Source of the DNA: Plasmodium malariae
Lineage: Eukaryota > Apicomplexa > Aconoidasida > Haemosporida > Plasmodiidae
Assembly (NCBI RefSeq): GCF_900090045.1
Contig: NC_041783.1
Coordinates: forward strand, 2,172,001-2,236,000
Direction: 5' to 3'
DNA length: 64,000 nucleotides
Within the stretch, counting starts at the first letter, position 1; each line of letters starts with the position of its first letter. A program made the translations under genes and the position numbers. Positions 53,677 through 64,000 of this stretch are shown here, piece after piece. The notes below the pieces were generated by a model. The model made no database searches. It was not told the origin of the DNA and worked only from the letters and a program-made list of their open reading frames with translations.

Positions 53677-55251
53677 ATGACAGAAGGAAATAATATGACG
53701 ACGCAAGGTAAAGATAAATAGCGTAGCCTTGAAGAAGGGCTTTTCTATTTTAGAAAGAACTGTTAGACCTAATACTGTATATATTAAATTTTTTATTTTA
53801 TGTAGCTTTACATATCGCAAATTATGAGTTCACCATGGATGAGCCAATTAAGGACACAGTGGTTTGAATAACATTCAAAAAGTTAAAAATTAATGATTTG
53901 ACTTTTTAAAACATTAAATTCTGAATATATTTATATAAATAATTATATATGTATATTAACTTATATATGTACATTACTATTCACCCCCTTTTGCCAACCG
54001 TACAATGGTATATCATTGTTATCTGTTCATAGCGTTGTTATTATTTACTGTGTAATAAGTTTTAAAGCAACATGAACCGTAGGGATATCCAACAATGCTA
54101 TTTTTATTTTTTATACCATTATAATATATTTTTCTTTTGTTATTGTAATTCCACCTCAGATACGTGACGCTAAAAGTATTTACCAAAAGATACTACATAT
54201 TTGTTTTCATCAATACGATGGAGACAATACCATAAAAAAATGTAATAAAAAAATAAGATAAAAATATGAAAAATAAGTTGTAGAATATTTTTTACTTTAT
54301 TATTTTTTTTTTTTTTTTTTTTTATGTTCAAGGGGATTTATGGGGATCTTTTATTGTTTACATATCATTATCAGTGTAATTTTTTGGAATAGATATATTT
54401 TTAACAATAATTTTGAATATTGGAAAAGATATAACAAAAAAATTTTCCTTTTTTTAACATGATGTGCGCATGTATGTACGTATATATATATAGGCATATA
54501 CTTATAAATCCTTCGATTTGTTTATTTTCATAGAATTATATTTCTAGATAAGGAAGTTCAGGAAAAGAAAAATACGTTTGCCTATTTTTTCGTCATCTTT
54601 CTTGTTGGTCATATTTTAGTATCCTTAAATTTGTCATTACTACATATAAATATGTAAGAAGATCTTATTTCTTCGTTATATTAACATTAAAAGATTCATC
54701 TTGTGTGTTTTATCATTTAATATTCAATATTATTTGTCTTTTTGCAGCTGGAGCTTGTAAAATTTTTTGTATATGAGAATATATATATGTTTATACTTAT
54801 CTTCATTGTAGACACTTTTTCCAGTCATTATGCATTGTTAACTATTCCTTAATCCCCCTGGTATTTTCGTCCGTTATGAATATGTTTATATCCTGTCGAA
54901 TGCTGAGGCTTCTATTTTCTATGCTGTCCACCGTTTGGTCTTCATACAGTAATAATAAAACGAATGAATCAAAAAGTTGAGAAATTATTTAATTATAAAA
55001 TAAATGAAAGCATTCCATGCTTTAATGCTTTGATATATTACTAATAGTTTTGCGTTTTTTACAACACATATATATATGTGTTCATGTATATATATGTACT
55101 TATTTTGATGACATTTCCTTTTATTTTTCTTTTACTTTTAGATTGTATCCTTATATTAGCAAAGTTTATAAAACCCAATAGACTTTTAATTTCTATTTTC
55201 CCCATTTGCTTATTACATTTTTTTTTGGCAACCTTATTACTGATTAAATAA
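53677..55251 (+). CDS. YIPF6/Yip4-type Golgi membrane protein, seven exons
   Basis: Exons 53677-53707, 53806-53861, 54160-54241, 54333-54375, 54534-54653, 54812-54948 and 55142-55251 all join in phase to give 192 residues. An in-frame stop sits directly before the ATG. The chain follows human YIPF6 throughout: MDEPIKDTV-IRDAKSIYQKILHI (human ESVRNTI-MRDLKAVGKKFMHV), KKWDLWGSFIVYISLS (RDWDLWGPLIL), FAYFFVIFLVGHILVSLNLS (FAEVFVIVWFGAVTITLNSK), INIHFFQSLCIVNYSLIPL (GNISFFQSLCVLGYCILPL) and the final TM segments. YIP proteins are five-TM proteins of the ER/Golgi that bind Rab GTPases and shape or traffic membranes. No exon exceeds 46 codons, so the gene is hidden from simple ORF searches. Converges with the last gene. 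Confidence 0.92.
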
Positions 55252-55776
55252 AATTAAAATATTCTTACTCTTTGTTTTTTCCATTTTTTAAATAACATTC
55301 TTTGTATTGCATGATGCTCACACTTTTTTTTTTGTATATTTTTAAAAAAATTGATACTGTGTGTAAAAAAAAAAATTATATGAAAAAAATCAAATACTAT
55401 TTTTAAAAGAAGTTTAAACTGAAAATTAAGTTAATATTTCTTTATAATTACTTATGTAACAAAAAAAAAAAAAAAAAAAAAATTCAATCAAATATTGTGG
55501 AAATTGGGTAAAAATTGAAAATGAAAGGGGGGTAAGAGAAGTATCGCTTTTATGTATTAGAATAAAAACAATGTATGTCTTTTGAACACCACTTTTGAAA
55601 TTCTTTGTTCTGAAAATTAAAAGTACAATTTTTATGGTTAAATATTTATGGATATATTTTATTATATTCTTAAAAATAGGAGAGATATTGCGTTGTTAGA
55701 AGACAGACATGGGTATAATAAACTTATTAGAAATATGTATGGGTAGATACATAAGCGCTCAGCATGTATAAATAAA

Positions 55777-55807
<31 letters not shown>

Positions 55808-56033
55808 GCATATATTTTTTAGAAATAATTAGTAGATGCGAGGTATTAAGAATAATTTGGCATATATATGTGTGAGAAATTAATAAAAACTGTATCAAAA
55901 ACACTGAGGGAATGGTTAATCCTACTTCATTATCTATAAAATTTTGGATAAATCTATAAAACAATTTCACTGATATCATATGCTTATATACATAATTATA
56001 TATACATATATATATACTGTGTGCTAAAGTCCT
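55252..56033. other. Convergent 3' intergenic region
   Basis: It lies between the YIPF6-like gene and the last gene. It holds poly-A at 55460-55481, a (TA)n at 55782-55805 and no supported gene. A - strand frame at 55662-55979 runs through the microsatellite and is rejected. Confidence 0.5.

Positions 56034-64000
<7,967 letters not shown>

Noticed and set aside
53569..53820. 83-codon hydrophobic ORF on the - strand
   Set aside because: It overlaps exons 1 and 2 of the YIPF6-like gene on the + strand, which has family similarity and consistent splicing.
54748..54756. Possible 9-base microexon (Trp-Ser-Leu) in the YIPF6-like gene
   Set aside because: It would keep frame, but direct splicing 54653/54812 aligns without a gap to the human protein, so the microexon is not needed.

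Overview
This window is nuclear DNA from a malaria parasite (Plasmodium). Four things show it: extreme A+T content outside exons, long asparagine-rich low-complexity stretches encoded mostly by AAT, many short GT-AG introns, and abundant poly-A/poly-T tracts and (TA)n microsatellites. The gene content also fits. The repeats and large Asn-rich proteins suggest a human-type or primate Plasmodium rather than a rodent one, but I cannot fix the species. From memory, unverified here, the order ABC transporter, NF-YB, kinesin matches part of P. falciparum chromosome 11.

Layout, left to right. At 0-9 kb are the 3' end of an ABCB-type transporter (+), a TMEM65-like membrane protein fused to a GAF domain (-), a 49-residue two-exon membrane protein (+) and a Bin3/MePCE-type RNA capping methyltransferase (+). 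At 9-19 kb are RNA polymerase III subunit RPC3 (-), an unrecognised many-exon gene (+) and the ribosome-assembly WD40 protein Notchless/NLE1 (-). At 18.9-30.3 kb lie several small intron-rich genes assembled by hand from splice phases, a tail-anchored protein, a one-TM basic protein and an LRRC23-like leucine-rich-repeat protein. At 31-41 kb are the CCAAT-binding factor NF-YB (+, four exons) and a divergent nine-exon kinesin (-). At 42-64 kb are two very large Asn-rich proteins (-), the second running off the window, and between them a seven-exon YIPF6/Yip4-type Golgi protein (+) that ordinary ORF finding misses.

The genes do not form one pathway. Three act in core nuclear or ribosomal work: RPC3, the capping enzyme and NLE1. 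The LRRC23-like protein and the kinesin suggest microtubule or axoneme roles in male gametes, which is inference. Genes alternate in strand, giving several convergent pairs and shared divergent promoter regions that are mostly homopolymer and microsatellite. I saw no tRNA, rRNA, CRISPR array or mobile element. Exon calls rest on GT-AG signals plus phase agreement and were not checked against transcripts.
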